From Actinoplanes lutulentus (GTDB lineage: Bacteria; Actinomycetota; Actinomycetes; Mycobacteriales; Micromonosporaceae), in contig NZ_QLMJ01000021.1 in NCBI RefSeq assembly GCF_003259845.1, positions 124,001-188,000 on the forward strand: a stretch of DNA of 64,000 bases, given 5' to 3'. Positions within the stretch are counted from its first letter, which is position 1; every line of letters starts with the position of its first letter. The notes under the pieces are model-generated. The model was not told where the DNA came from. It ran no database searches and saw only the letters and a program-made list of their open reading frames with translations. Both the position numbers and the translations under genes were made by a program. Positions 25,122-33,672 of this stretch are shown one piece after another.

Positions 25122-25922
25122 TCAGGGCTTGCGGCCGACCGCGCCGTACTCATCGACCGGGCGGGACTCGTCGCCGGTCGCGCCGTCGGCCGGGCGCCAC
25201 TGGGCGCACGGGACCAGGCCGGGCTCCAGGACCTCGAGGCCCTCCAGGAAACGGCTGATCTCGTCCGGGTGGCGCAGGTGGTAGCTGAGCGGCGCGTTCG
25301 CGTTCCACACGCCGATGGCGTCCTCGAAGGCCGGCCCGTCGATCACGTTGGTGCCGTCGGCGGTGACCAGGTAGCTGCCGGGCGCGAGCTTGCCGAGCAA
25401 CGTCTGGACGATCTTCACGGCGTCGTCGAGGTTCGGCACGTGACCGAGAATGTTCATCAGGATCAGGCCGACCGGCTTGTCCAGGTCGAGCGTGCCCTTG
25501 GCCGCCTCGAGGATGGACAGCGGCTCGTGCAGGTTGGCGTCGACGTACTCGGTGCGGCCCTCGGGAGTGCCGGTCAGCAGCGCCCGGGCGTGCACGAGCA
25601 CGAGCGGGTCGTTGTCCACGTACACGATCTTGGAGTCCGGCGCGGCGGCCTGCGCGACCTGGTGGGTGTTCTCCGCGGTCGGCATGCCGGTGCCGATGTC
25701 GAGGAACTGCCGGATGCCGGCGTCGGTGGCCAGGTGCGTGACGGCCCGCTTGAGGAAGGCGCGGGACTGACGGGCGACGACCGCGATGTCCGGGTACAGG
25801 TTCGCGAAGTCGTCGCCGACCGCGCGGTCCACCTGGTAGTTGTCCTTGCCGCCCAGCCAGTAGTTCCAGACCCTGGCGGAGTGCGGCACGGAGGTGTCGA
25901 GCTTGGCGTCGCTGTCGGTCAT
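25122..25922 (-). CDS. SAM-dependent methyltransferase, DUF574 family
   Basis: A 266-residue protein of the actinobacterial DUF574 (Methyltransf_19) family. It opens with SVPHSARVWNYWLGGKDNYQVDR, the family hallmark. The SAM-binding Rossmann motif I is FLDIGTGMPTAENTH (about 73-87) and motif II is KIVYVDNDPLVLVHA. These proteins are very abundant in filamentous actinomycetes; substrates are mostly unknown. It stands alone, with the terminator of the alpha-glucosidase gene just upstream. Confidence 0.92.
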   Translation of the reverse strand: MTDSDAKLDTSVPHSARVWNYWLGGKDNYQVDRAVGDDFANLYPDIAVVARQSRAFLKRAVTHLATDAGIRQFLDIGTGMPTAENTHQVAQAAAPDSKIVYVDNDPLVLVHARALLTGTPEGRTEYVDANLHEPLSILEAAKGTLDLDKPVGLILMNILGHVPNLDDAVKIVQTLLGKLAPGSYLVTADGTNVIDGPAFEDAIGVWNANAPLSYHLRHPDEISRFLEGLEVLEPGLVPCAQWRPADGATGDESRPVDEYGAVGRKP

Positions 25923-26014
25923 CGGGGGCTCCTGACGTTCGCGGTGACGCAGAGCATACGCGCGTCCGATGAGGACAGTGCCAGCACGGTCGGGTGAAGA
26001 AAGCCGGAATAGAG

Positions 26015-26054
26015 AGCGGGCGTGACACGTCCCCCCGTACGCGTCACGCCCGCT
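26015..26054. terminator. Hairpin terminator downstream of alpha-glucosidase
   Basis: Arms 26015-26030 (AGCGGGCGTGACACGT) and 26039-26054 pair over 16 bp with one mismatch around an 8-base loop. The site follows the stop of the minus-strand glucosidase gene (26107) by about 50 bases. Confidence 0.75.
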
Positions 26055-26106
26055 TCAACGACCCGCCCACCCCCACCGTCCTGGGGTGGCCGGGAAGGTC
26101 AATTCC

Positions 26107-27795
26107 TCAGATCGACCACCAGACGCAGGTGTCCGGGGGCAGCACCACGTTGTCCGGGGTGCCGTCCAGCGAGCCGCTGGTCAGCAGCAGCTCACCGGGA
26201 CGGCCGATCGCGACCGGCTGGTCGCTCATGTTGACCGTGCAGCGGAACACCTGCTCGCCGGCCACCTCACGCTCGAAGGCGAGGACACCCTCGGACGCCG
26301 GCACCCAGCGCAGGTTGTCGGTCGGCGCCAGCGCCGGGTGGCTGCGGCGCACGGCGAGGGCCGCGCGGTACAGCTCCAGCGTCGAGCCTGGCACCCGCTC
26401 CTGGGCGGCCACGCTGAGCTGCGCCCACGAGTCCGGCTGCGGCAGCCAGCTGCCGCCGCCGTCCGGACCGAATCCGTACGGCGCCTCGGTGCCACTCCAC
26501 GGGATCGGCACCCGGCAGCCGTCGCGGTAACCGTCCTGACCGGTGGCGCGGTGGAACGCCGGGTCCTGGCGTGCCTCCGGCGGCAGGTCGACGACCTCGG
26601 GCAGGCCGAGCTCCTCGCCCTGGTAGATGTAGGCCGAGCCGGGCAGCGCCAGCATCAGCGCGGACGCGGCGCGGGCGCGCTGCAGACCGGCGACCGGGTC
26701 GACCTCGGTGGGCCGGCGACCGGCCACCTCGCCGTCGCCGGACTGGAGAAGCCGGTTGGTGTGCCGGACCACGTCGTGGTTGGAGAGCGTCCAGGTGGTC
26801 GGCGCTCCGACCGCACGCATCGCGGCCAGCGACTCGTCGATCATCTGGCGCTGGGCGGCCACGTTCCACGCGGTGCCCAGGTAGCTGAAGTTGAACGCCT
26901 GGTGCAGCTCGTCACCACGGACGTAGTCGGCGACCCGGGACAGGTTCGGCGCCCATGCCTCGGCCACCGCGATCCGCTCACCCGGGTACTCGTCGAGGAT
27001 CTTGCGCCACTCGCGGTAGATCTCGTGCACGCCGTCACGGTCGAAGCAGGGGCTCTCGCCGACACCGAGCAGGTGCCATTCGGCGTCGCCGCCGACGTCC
27101 GGCAGGCCGTCCTCCTTGACCAGGCCGTGCGCCACGTCGACACGGAAGCCGTCGACGCCGAGGTCGAGCCAGAACCGCAGGATCGTCTTGAACTCGTCGC
27201 GGACCGCCGGGTGCTCCCAGTTGAAGTCCGGCTGCTCGGAGGCGAAGAGGTGCAGGTACCAGTCGCCGAGCGTGCCATCCGGATCGGTGACCCGCGTCCA
27301 GGCCGGTCCGCCGAAGATCGACGGCCAGTCGTTGGGCGGCAGTTCGCCGTTCTCACCCTTGCCGGGGCGGAAGTGGTACCGGTCGCGGAACGGCGAGCCC
27401 GGGCCCTCGGCGAGCGCCCGCTTGAACCAGTCGTGCTGGTCGGAGGAGTGGTTCGGGACGAGGTCCACGATGATCCGCAGCCCGTGCTCGTGCGCGCCGG
27501 CGATCAGCTTCTCGGCGTCCGCGACGGTGCCGAAGATCGGGTCGACGGTCCGGTAGTCGGACACGTCGTAACCGGCGTCGGCCTGCGGCGAGGAATAGAA
27601 CGGGGAGAGCCAGACCGCGTCGATGCCCAGGTCTCGCAGATATGGCAGACGACTCAGGATGCCGGGGATGTCGCCGATGCCATCACCGTTCGAGTCGGCG
27701 AAGCTGCGGGGATAGATCTGGTAGATGACCGCGTTGCGCCACCAGGATGCGGGCGGCGCCTCCACGGCGGGCGGTGCGATCAGTTGATCAGTCAT
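26107..27795 (-). CDS. GH13 alpha-glucosidase
   Basis: A 562-residue cytoplasmic glycoside hydrolase of family 13 (oligo-1,6-glucosidase/alpha-glucosidase group). The TIM barrel starts with WWRNAVIYQIYPRSFADSNGDGIGD. Conserved regions follow: DLVPNHSSDQH (region I), GFRVDVAHGL with the Asp nucleophile (region II), IAVAEAW with the acid/base Glu (region III) and TLSNHDVVRH (region IV). It hydrolyses maltose-, isomaltose- or sucrose-like oligosaccharides. A LacI regulator lies upstream in the same orientation. CTTGCAG-type operator repeats lie between the two genes, which is typical of maltose-responsive control in actinomycetes. Confidence 0.94.
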   Translation of the reverse strand: MTDQLIAPPAVEAPPASWWRNAVIYQIYPRSFADSNGDGIGDIPGILSRLPYLRDLGIDAVWLSPFYSSPQADAGYDVSDYRTVDPIFGTVADAEKLIAGAHEHGLRIIVDLVPNHSSDQHDWFKRALAEGPGSPFRDRYHFRPGKGENGELPPNDWPSIFGGPAWTRVTDPDGTLGDWYLHLFASEQPDFNWEHPAVRDEFKTILRFWLDLGVDGFRVDVAHGLVKEDGLPDVGGDAEWHLLGVGESPCFDRDGVHEIYREWRKILDEYPGERIAVAEAWAPNLSRVADYVRGDELHQAFNFSYLGTAWNVAAQRQMIDESLAAMRAVGAPTTWTLSNHDVVRHTNRLLQSGDGEVAGRRPTEVDPVAGLQRARAASALMLALPGSAYIYQGEELGLPEVVDLPPEARQDPAFHRATGQDGYRDGCRVPIPWSGTEAPYGFGPDGGGSWLPQPDSWAQLSVAAQERVPGSTLELYRAALAVRRSHPALAPTDNLRWVPASEGVLAFEREVAGEQVFRCTVNMSDQPVAIGRPGELLLTSGSLDGTPDNVVLPPDTCVWWSI

Positions 27796-27818
27796 GACAG
27801 CGAACGCTAGCAGGTGAC

Positions 27819-27870
27819 TAACACGTGTTACATAGCCAAACGGTTGCTTTCTTGCAGCAAGTTCTTGCAG
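27819..27870. promoter_or_regulatory. LacI-type operators upstream of alpha-glucosidase
   Basis: Three elements are visible: a perfect 12-bp palindrome TAACACGTGTTA at 27819-27830; the palindrome CTTGCAGCAAG at 27851-27861; and two direct copies of CTTGCAG at 27851-27857 and 27864-27870, 13 bases apart. CTTGCAG repeats are known operator elements of Streptomyces amylase and maltose genes bound by a LacI protein. The probable binder here is the adjacent LacI product. Confidence 0.65.
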
Positions 27871-27897
27871 GCCTGTGATTTGCCGGATTTGTGGGCG

Positions 27898-28941
27898 TTA
27901 CCCAGCGGTAAAGTTCGGCTTCCCGGTCGAGTCCCGAATGATCAACGAGGTGCCGAGCATCTGATGCGGGTGCTGGTCCTCGCCCCGGATCGCGGAGATC
28001 AGGAAGTCCGCCGCCATCCGTCCCTTGGTCACGATCGGTTGTCGCACGGTGGTCAGCCGGGGACGGAACCAGGCCGACTCGGCGAGGTCGTCGAACCCGG
28101 TCACGGAGACCTCTGAGGGCACATCGATCGCAAGTTCTTGCAAAGCATCCACGGCGCCGTAGGCGAGCACGTCGGAGAGCGCGATGATGGCCGTCGGCGG
28201 GTCCGGCAATGCCATCAATTCGACAGTGGCGCGGTATCCGTCGGTGCGGGTCACGGGCGCCTCGGCAAGGCGTACATCAGAGAGGGCGAGACCGAAATCG
28301 CCCAGCGCATCCCCGATCCCGGCCCATCGCCGGGCCAAAGGCCCGCGATAGCCGCGCTCCGCCGCGTCCGGACCGGGGTCGATGCTCAGCACCGCGAGCC
28401 GGCGATGACCGAGTTCGAGCAGGTAGCGCGCCACTTCGGCGGCGCCACCCCGGTCGTCGACCTCGACGCTGGGCGCACCCTCGTGCCGATCACTGTCGAT
28501 CAGCACGAACGGAATCCCGCGCCGATCCAATTCGGCCACCTCGCCACGATCAACTTCGAGGCCGCAGACGATGAACCCGTCCACAGCGGCGTACGGAATC
28601 GCCTTGAGCACCGAATCCCGCAGCGGCGGCGTCAGCAGCAGCGTGTAACCCTCCTGGTCGCAGACCTGCCCGGCGCCCATCAGAAACCGCGAGTAATAAG
28701 GGTTCTCCAGCACCTGCGCCAGCCGCTGCGGCAGCAGCACCCCGATCGAATTCGTCGTGCCGGCCTGCAGCATCCGCCCCAGCGTGTTCGGCGTGTAACC
28801 GAGCTCCTCGGCCGCGTCCAGAATCCGCTGCCGCGTCGCCGCCGCGATCCGCTGCGGATTGTTGAACGCGAACGACACCGCCGATCGCGACACACCCGCG
28901 GCCGCCGCCACATCACTGGACGTCGGCTTCCTCGACCGCAT
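27898..28941 (-). CDS. LacI family regulator (maltose/alpha-glucoside type)
   Basis: A 347-residue LacI/GalR protein: HTH SSDVAAAAGVSRSAVSFAFNN (about 8-28) with hinge helix, then a periplasmic-binding-like sensor domain (IGVLLPQRLAQVLENPYYSRFLMGA to the C-terminus). ATG 28941 is the natural start; the frame is open upstream but without features. It is upstream of the GH13 gene on the same strand, separated by the operator region. It probably represses that gene until a malto-oligosaccharide binds. Its own coding region contains a 13-base copy of the operator core at 28130-28142. Confidence 0.92.
   Translation of the reverse strand: MRSRKPTSSDVAAAAGVSRSAVSFAFNNPQRIAAATRQRILDAAEELGYTPNTLGRMLQAGTTNSIGVLLPQRLAQVLENPYYSRFLMGAGQVCDQEGYTLLLTPPLRDSVLKAIPYAAVDGFIVCGLEVDRGEVAELDRRGIPFVLIDSDRHEGAPSVEVDDRGGAAEVARYLLELGHRRLAVLSIDPGPDAAERGYRGPLARRWAGIGDALGDFGLALSDVRLAEAPVTRTDGYRATVELMALPDPPTAIIALSDVLAYGAVDALQELAIDVPSEVSVTGFDDLAESAWFRPRLTTVRQPIVTKGRMAADFLISAIRGEDQHPHQMLGTSLIIRDSTGKPNFTAG
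28130..28142. promoter_or_regulatory. Candidate auxiliary operator inside the LacI gene
   Basis: GCAAGTTCTTGCA here is identical to 27857-27869 in the promoter region of the glucosidase. The centres are 273 bases apart, about 26 helical turns, which would favour looping by a tetrameric or paired LacI protein. The codons read L-Q-E-L-A, so coding constraint alone could also explain it. Confidence 0.35.
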
Positions 28942-28984
28942 GCGAGCTCCCTGGGTTGGGAGCCCACGATAACCGAGCGTGTCG

Positions 28985-29037
28985 CGCGATCCGGGCAGGC
29001 CCCGCCCGTGTAGCGGCCGGAACCTGCCTGGATCGCG
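28985..29037. terminator. Hairpin terminator downstream of sulfite oxidase gene
   Basis: CGCGATCCGGGCAGG (28985-28999) pairs with 29023-29037 over 15 bp with one mismatch, around a 23-base loop. It follows the sulfite oxidase stop (29052, minus strand) and precedes the LacI start. Confidence 0.7.
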
Positions 29038-29051
29038 AAAATCCGCGACAG

Positions 29052-30275
29052 CTACGCGGCGGTGACGGGCACCTTCACGACGGCATCGAAGAGGTAGCCG
29101 AGGGTGTTGTGGACCGTGACGTCGGGCTGGGTGTTGCCGTGGATGTCGGTGGCGCGGGCCAGCAGGGTGTGGGCGCCGGCCTCCGGCTTCCAGGTCAGCT
29201 CCCAGCGCTGCCACACACCGCCCGGTGTTGCGCCGTAGAACCGGGCGCGCTTCCAGGTGGCGCCGCCGTCGACGCTGACCTCGACCTTGCGGATCGGGCC
29301 GTGCGCCGACCAGGAACGGCCGGTCAGCGTCGTGCGTACGCCGGCTTCGAAGACCGTGCCGGCGTCCAGCTCGAACGCGCTCTTGACCACCTGTGTGTCG
29401 AACGGCTGCCCCTCGGCGGGGTAGGACGGGCCGAACAGCCGGTAGAACTGGGTGTTCCAGGGCGAGAACAGGGGAGTGGCAGACACCTCGATGCTGCCGA
29501 CCCATTTGATCGACGCGATGCCGATCCAGCCCGGGACGATCACCCGTACCGGGTAGCCGTGGTCGGCCGGCAGCTCCTCGCCGTTCATCTCGTAGGCGAG
29601 GATGACGTCGTCGAAGGCCTTCTCGACCGGGAACGGGCGGCGGACCTGGCCGAGGTCGACGCCGCCGCTGACGAAGTTCGCGTCGAGGCCGGCCGGCTGC
29701 ACGTCGACGGCGTGCCGGCTGATCCCGGCGCGGCGCAGCACGGTCGACAGCTTGACCCCGCGCCAGCGGGCCACGCCCACCGCGCCGAGGGTCCACGCGG
29801 TGCCGGAGACGGTCTGGCCCTGCTGCGAGGTGAAGAAGCTGCGGCCGTTGCCGGCGCACTCGACCGCGGCGGAAACCGTCACCGACGGGAGCTTGCGCAG
29901 GTCGGCCAGGCTGAACTGGACCGGGCCGCCCCGCAGCCCGGACCCGAACACCGACAGGCTCCAGGTGGCGCCGTCGATGATCGGCGTCGTCGTGTGGTTA
30001 CGCACGAAGAACCGGTCGATCGGTACGTAGTAACCCTGGTCCTTCAGCGACGACCAGCGGGTCTCCGCGTTGGTGCCGAGCGCCCGGAACAGCTCCGGCG
30101 GAAGTGGCTTGACGATCGGGGTGGCCGCGGCGGCGGGGCTGGCGGAGATCCCGGCGAGGGCCGTGCCGACACCGGCGGCGGCGCTCAGGCGCAGCAGGTC
30201 ACGGCGGGAGAAGCCGCGCGCCCGGCCGGCCACGAAGTCCTGCAATCGACGCTCATCGTATTCAACCTCGTTCAT
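29052..30275 (-). CDS. Tat-exported molybdenum sulfite oxidase/dehydrogenase
   Basis: A 407-residue member of the sulfite oxidase family that converts sulfite to sulfate. The Tat signal SRRDLLRLSAAAGVG (Arg24-Arg25) shows export with folded cofactor. The molybdopterin domain carries the cofactor Cys140 in VECAGNGRSFF, and PVRVIVPGWIGIASIKWV is the conserved active-site loop. The dimerisation domain is at the end (KVEVSVDGGATWKRARF). It lacks a cytochrome b5 domain, so electrons go to a separate acceptor. It diverges from ssuD across a palindromic operator. SsuD releases sulfite, so this enzyme may remove excess sulfite outside the cell. Confidence 0.92.
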   Translation of the reverse strand: MNEVEYDERRLQDFVAGRARGFSRRDLLRLSAAAGVGTALAGISASPAAAATPIVKPLPPELFRALGTNAETRWSSLKDQGYYVPIDRFFVRNHTTTPIIDGATWSLSVFGSGLRGGPVQFSLADLRKLPSVTVSAAVECAGNGRSFFTSQQGQTVSGTAWTLGAVGVARWRGVKLSTVLRRAGISRHAVDVQPAGLDANFVSGGVDLGQVRRPFPVEKAFDDVILAYEMNGEELPADHGYPVRVIVPGWIGIASIKWVGSIEVSATPLFSPWNTQFYRLFGPSYPAEGQPFDTQVVKSAFELDAGTVFEAGVRTTLTGRSWSAHGPIRKVEVSVDGGATWKRARFYGATPGGVWQRWELTWKPEAGAHTLLARATDIHGNTQPDVTVHNTLGYLFDAVVKVPVTAA

Positions 30276-30284
30276 GTCTGGGGA

Positions 30285-30303
30285 TCCTATCGATTAGATA
30301 GGA
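30285..30303. promoter_or_regulatory. Palindromic operator TCCTAT-N7-ATAGGA between sulfite oxidase and ssuD
   Basis: A perfect inverted repeat TCCTATC-GATTA-GATAGGA. Its 6-bp cores have the same 7-base spacing as the site at 4743-4761. It sits only 9 bases before the minus-strand ATG (30275) and 21 before ATG 30325, so both transcripts must have very short leaders. A protein bound here would cover both -10 regions. Confidence 0.6.
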
Positions 30304-30324
30304 CATGTGGGTAGCCTGATGCCC

Positions 30325-31476
30325 ATGGACTTCCACTGGTTTCTTCCCACCAACGGCGACAGCCGCGACATCGTCGGTGGCGGCCACGGTGTGCCGGTCG
30401 GTGCGGCCGGCGGTGTGCGGCCGCTGACCATCGGATACCTCGGTCAGATCGCCCGCAGCGCCGAGCAGCTCGGCTTCGTCGGCGCGCTCACGCCGACCGG
30501 CGCCTGGTGTGAAGACGCGTGGCTGACCACCGCCATGCTGACCGAGGTGACCGAGCGGCTGAAGTTCCTCGTCGCGTTCCGCCCGGGGCTGATCTCGCCG
30601 ACCCTGGCGGCGCAGATGTCGTCGACGTTCCAGCGGCTGTCCGGCGGCCGGCTGCTGCTCAACGTGGTGACCGGCGGCGAGTCGCACGAGCAGCGCCAGT
30701 TCGGCGACTTCCTGGACAAGGAGTCGCGCTATGCCCGGACCGGCGAGTTCCTGAGCATCATCAACCGGCTGCTCCGGGGTGAGACGGTCACCCATGAGGG
30801 CGAACACCTGCACGTGGAGAACGCCGCTCTGTCCCGGGTGCCCGAGCTGAAGCCGGCCATCTACTTCGGCGGCTCGTCCAAGGCCGCCGGACCGGTCGCC
30901 GCCGAGCACGCGGACGTCTACCTCACTTGGGGTGAGCCGCCGGCCCAGGTCGCCGAGAAACTGGCCTGGATCCGGACGCTCAAGCCGGACATGCGGTTCG
31001 GTATCCGGTTGCACGTGATCACCCGGGACACCGCGGAGCAGGCCTGGGCGGAGGCGGCCCGGCTGCTGCAGAACGTGTCGGAATCGGACATCGCCAAGGT
31101 TCAGGCCGGGCTCAAGAACAGCGAGTCCGAGGGCCAGAAGCGGATGCTGGACCTGCACGGCGGCAACCGCGACGGCCTGGTCGTCTCGCCGAACCTGTGG
31201 GCCGGCGTCGGCCTGGTCCGCGGCGGCGCCGGCACCGCGCTGGTCGGCAGCCACACCGAGGTCGCCGACCGGCTCGAGGAGTACGCCGCTCTCGGCATCG
31301 ACGAGTTCATCCTCTCCGGGTACCCGCACCTGGAGGAGGCGTACTGGTTCGGCGAGGGAGTGCTGCCCGAGCTGCGCCGCCGTGGGCTGTGGCGTCACCC
31401 GGCCGGCGAGCGTGGCACCGCCCCGGCCGCCATCCCCTTCGCGGGCGTCCCGTTGGAGACTTCGCGGCCGTCTTGA
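30325..31476 (+). CDS. ssuD: FMNH2-dependent alkanesulfonate monooxygenase
   Basis: A 383-residue SsuD: FHWFLPTNGDSR at the N-terminus, PTGAWCEDAW with the active-site Cys62, MRFGIRLHVITRDTAEQAW with the catalytic-loop Arg and His, and SPNLWAGVGLVRGGAGTALVGSH followed by EYAALGIDEFILSGYPHLEEAYWFGE. These match E. coli SsuD blocks in order. It cleaves C1-C14 alkanesulfonates to aldehyde and sulfite using FMNH2 and O2. ATG 30325 starts at the conserved MDFHWFLP; GTG 30307 would add six unlikely residues. No flavin reductase (SsuE) gene is adjacent. Confidence 0.95.
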   Translation: MDFHWFLPTNGDSRDIVGGGHGVPVGAAGGVRPLTIGYLGQIARSAEQLGFVGALTPTGAWCEDAWLTTAMLTEVTERLKFLVAFRPGLISPTLAAQMSSTFQRLSGGRLLLNVVTGGESHEQRQFGDFLDKESRYARTGEFLSIINRLLRGETVTHEGEHLHVENAALSRVPELKPAIYFGGSSKAAGPVAAEHADVYLTWGEPPAQVAEKLAWIRTLKPDMRFGIRLHVITRDTAEQAWAEAARLLQNVSESDIAKVQAGLKNSESEGQKRMLDLHGGNRDGLVVSPNLWAGVGLVRGGAGTALVGSHTEVADRLEEYAALGIDEFILSGYPHLEEAYWFGEGVLPELRRRGLWRHPAGERGTAPAAIPFAGVPLETSRPS

Positions 31477-31500
31477 CGTACCCAAGAAGGAAGCGCAAGC

Positions 31501-31536
31501 AGCGACGGCCCGGACCAGAAGGTCCGGGCCGTCGCT
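31501..31536. terminator. Perfect hairpin terminator between convergent genes
   Basis: Arms 31501-31516 (AGCGACGGCCCGGACC) and 31521-31536 pair perfectly over 16 bp with an AGAA loop. They lie between the stops of ssuD (31476) and the MmpL gene (31547). Confidence 0.9.
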
Positions 31537-31546
31537 CTTGAGAATG

Positions 31547-33598
31547 TCAGCTGTCGGCGGGCGTGGTGAGCTTGCTGCGGTTCACCGAGTCCCAGTCGGT
31601 GCGCTCGCGGGAGCCACCCGCATCGACCGGCGGCGTCTTGGCCTGCGGCTTGCCCGGCCACCAGAATCGGTCACCGGTCAGGGTCGCCAGAGCGGGGACC
31701 AGGACGGTACGCACGAGCAGGGTGTCGAGCAGCACCCCGATGCCGACGATGATGCCGATCTGGGTGAGCGTGACGACCGGCAGTACGCCGAGGACCGCGA
31801 AGACCGCCGCGAGCAGGATGCCCGCGCTCGTGATCACGGCGCCGGTGACGGCGAGTGCGTGCACCATGCCGTCCCGGGTGCCGCGCGCCGGCGTCTCCTC
31901 CTTGGCCCGGGTGACCAGGAAGATGTTGTAGTCGACGCCGAGTGCCACCAGGAACAGGAACGCGAACAGTGGCACCGAGTTGTCCAGCGCGGGGTAGTCG
32001 AACACGTGCCGGAACAGCCACGAGCCGGCGCCGAGCGAGGCCATGAAGCTGAGGACCACGGTCAGCATCAGCAGCACCGGAGCGACAAGGGCCCGCAGCA
32101 GCAGGACCAGCACCAGGAAGACCACACCGAGGATGACCGGAACGATCATCTTGAGGTCGTGGCGGGCGGCGTCGCGGGTGTCGAGGGCGGTCGCGACGGT
32201 TCCGCCGACCAGGGCTTCGCCGTTGAGGTTGTCGCGCATCGCGCGGATCGTGTCGAACGCCTCGGCGGTGTCCGGCGCGGCCTGCATGACGGCGCTGATG
32301 CTGGCCAGGTCGGTGTTCTGCTCGGCGATCCGGACCTGGACCACGCCGGGCGTGTCTTCCAGGATCTTGACGACCTGGTCGGCCTTGGCCGGTTCGGTGA
32401 GCACGGTGGCCGGTCCGGCGGCGCCGGCCGGGAAGTACTTGCTGAGCGTCTCCAGGCCGGCGACCGACTCGGCCTCGACGCGGAACTGCTCGGTCTGCGA
32501 CAGGCCGACCTTGGTACCCAGCGCGCCGAGCGACAGGATGCCCAGCACGACCACGGCGAACGCGGTCACGGCGACCGGGCGGCGGACGACCGTGCGGCCG
32601 ACCTTGCCCCAGAACCCGCGCTCGCTCTCCGCGCCGTCCTGGCCCACCTTCGGGATGAACGGCCAGAACAGCTTGCGGCCGCAGATGACCAGCGCGGCCG
32701 GGAGCACGACCAGCGCGAACAGCGAGGCGATCGCCACGCCGACGGCAGCGGTCACGCCGAGTGCGGCGTTGCTCTTCAGGCTGGCCAGCAGCAGGGTGAG
32801 CAGTGCCAGGACGACGGTGCCGGAGCTCGCCAGGATCGCCGGGCCGGCGCCGCGCAGCGCCTTGCGCATGGCTTCGAAGCGGTCCTCGTGCTTGTGCAGC
32901 TCCTCGCGGTACCGGGAGATCAGCAGCAGCGCGTAGTTGGTGCCGGCGCCGAAGACCAGGACCGTGACGATGCCCGTCGTGGAGCCGTTGATGGCCAGGT
33001 CGGTGTGCTGCGAGAAGATCGCGATGGCCTTCGCCGCGAGCTGGTCGGCGAGACCGACCACGAACAGCGGGACGATCCAGAGAATCGGGCTGCGGTACGT
33101 GATGAGCAGCAGCACGGTCACCACGATGACGGTGACGAGCAGCAGCCGGGTGTTGGCCCCGCTGAAGCTGTCGGAGAGGTCGGCGCTGAATCCGGCGCCG
33201 CCGGTGACCTGCGCGGTCACGCCGGCAGGTAGATCGGTCTTCAGCTGGTCGCGCAGTTCCTGGACCTTGGTGATCGTCTCGTCCGCGTTGCCGGTGGCGG
33301 CCAGCGGGACCGTGATGATCGCGGCCTTGCGGTCCTCGGACAGAATCGGCTCGCCCAGCTTCGTGACGCCGGCCAGGTCGGCGTCGGTGAGAGCCTCGCC
33401 ACCCTTCGCGATCACGATCAGGGCCGGGTTGGTCCGTCCGGACGGCAGCTCTTTCTGCAGCTGGGCCACCTTGGTCGACTCAGCCGAGGACGGCAGCGAC
33501 GCGGTGGGGTCGTTGTCCGTGGTCGTCGACCCGGCGAAGGCCAGAATGGCCCCGCCGATGACGAGGGCCAGCAACAGTGTTGCCCATGCCCTTCTCAT
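31547..33598 (-). CDS. MMPL family RND-type transporter
   Basis: A 683-residue membrane protein with the MmpL plan. There is one helix at the N-terminus and a large external loop (about 30-170), then a block of five helices (about 175-330). A second external loop (about 370-505) and another five-helix block follow. GTNYALLLISRYREE and the matching GVDYNIFLVTRAKEE are the conserved Asp/Tyr-containing segments of helix 4 and helix 10 in each repeat. Such proteins export lipids, peptides or drugs using the proton gradient. The divergent MarR gene (33673) is the likely repressor. Confidence 0.93.
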   Translation of the reverse strand: MRRAWATLLLALVIGGAILAFAGSTTTDNDPTASLPSSAESTKVAQLQKELPSGRTNPALIVIAKGGEALTDADLAGVTKLGEPILSEDRKAAIITVPLAATGNADETITKVQELRDQLKTDLPAGVTAQVTGGAGFSADLSDSFSGANTRLLLVTVIVVTVLLLITYRSPILWIVPLFVVGLADQLAAKAIAIFSQHTDLAINGSTTGIVTVLVFGAGTNYALLLISRYREELHKHEDRFEAMRKALRGAGPAILASSGTVVLALLTLLLASLKSNAALGVTAAVGVAIASLFALVVLPAALVICGRKLFWPFIPKVGQDGAESERGFWGKVGRTVVRRPVAVTAFAVVVLGILSLGALGTKVGLSQTEQFRVEAESVAGLETLSKYFPAGAAGPATVLTEPAKADQVVKILEDTPGVVQVRIAEQNTDLASISAVMQAAPDTAEAFDTIRAMRDNLNGEALVGGTVATALDTRDAARHDLKMIVPVILGVVFLVLVLLLRALVAPVLLMLTVVLSFMASLGAGSWLFRHVFDYPALDNSVPLFAFLFLVALGVDYNIFLVTRAKEETPARGTRDGMVHALAVTGAVITSAGILLAAVFAVLGVLPVVTLTQIGIIVGIGVLLDTLLVRTVLVPALATLTGDRFWWPGKPQAKTPPVDAGGSRERTDWDSVNRSKLTTPADS

Positions 33599-33622
33599 GA
33601 AACCTCCAAGACTGAGAATCTT

Positions 33623-33637
33623 TACAATCGAGATTGT
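33623..33637. promoter_or_regulatory. Candidate MarR operator / promoter
   Basis: ACAATC at 33624-33629 and GATTGT at 33632-33637 form a perfect inverted repeat with a GA centre. TACAAT inside it is an excellent -10 box for the MarR gene. Position in the 74-base gap between the divergent MmpL and MarR starts supports autoregulation. Confidence 0.55.
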
Positions 33638-33672
33638 TCACGAGTGGGGCCGGATCTGCAACACTTACCCCC

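Noticed and set aside
31478..31500. Lys/Arg-rich codons after the ssuD stop, looking like a basic extension
   Set aside because: They lie beyond the TGA at 31474-31476 and directly abut the terminator hairpin; no frame supports readthrough.
31382..33232. 616-codon plus-strand frame opposite the MmpL gene
   Set aside because: Low-complexity Asp/Gln/Arg/Gly composition without motifs; MmpL signatures on the other strand are clear.
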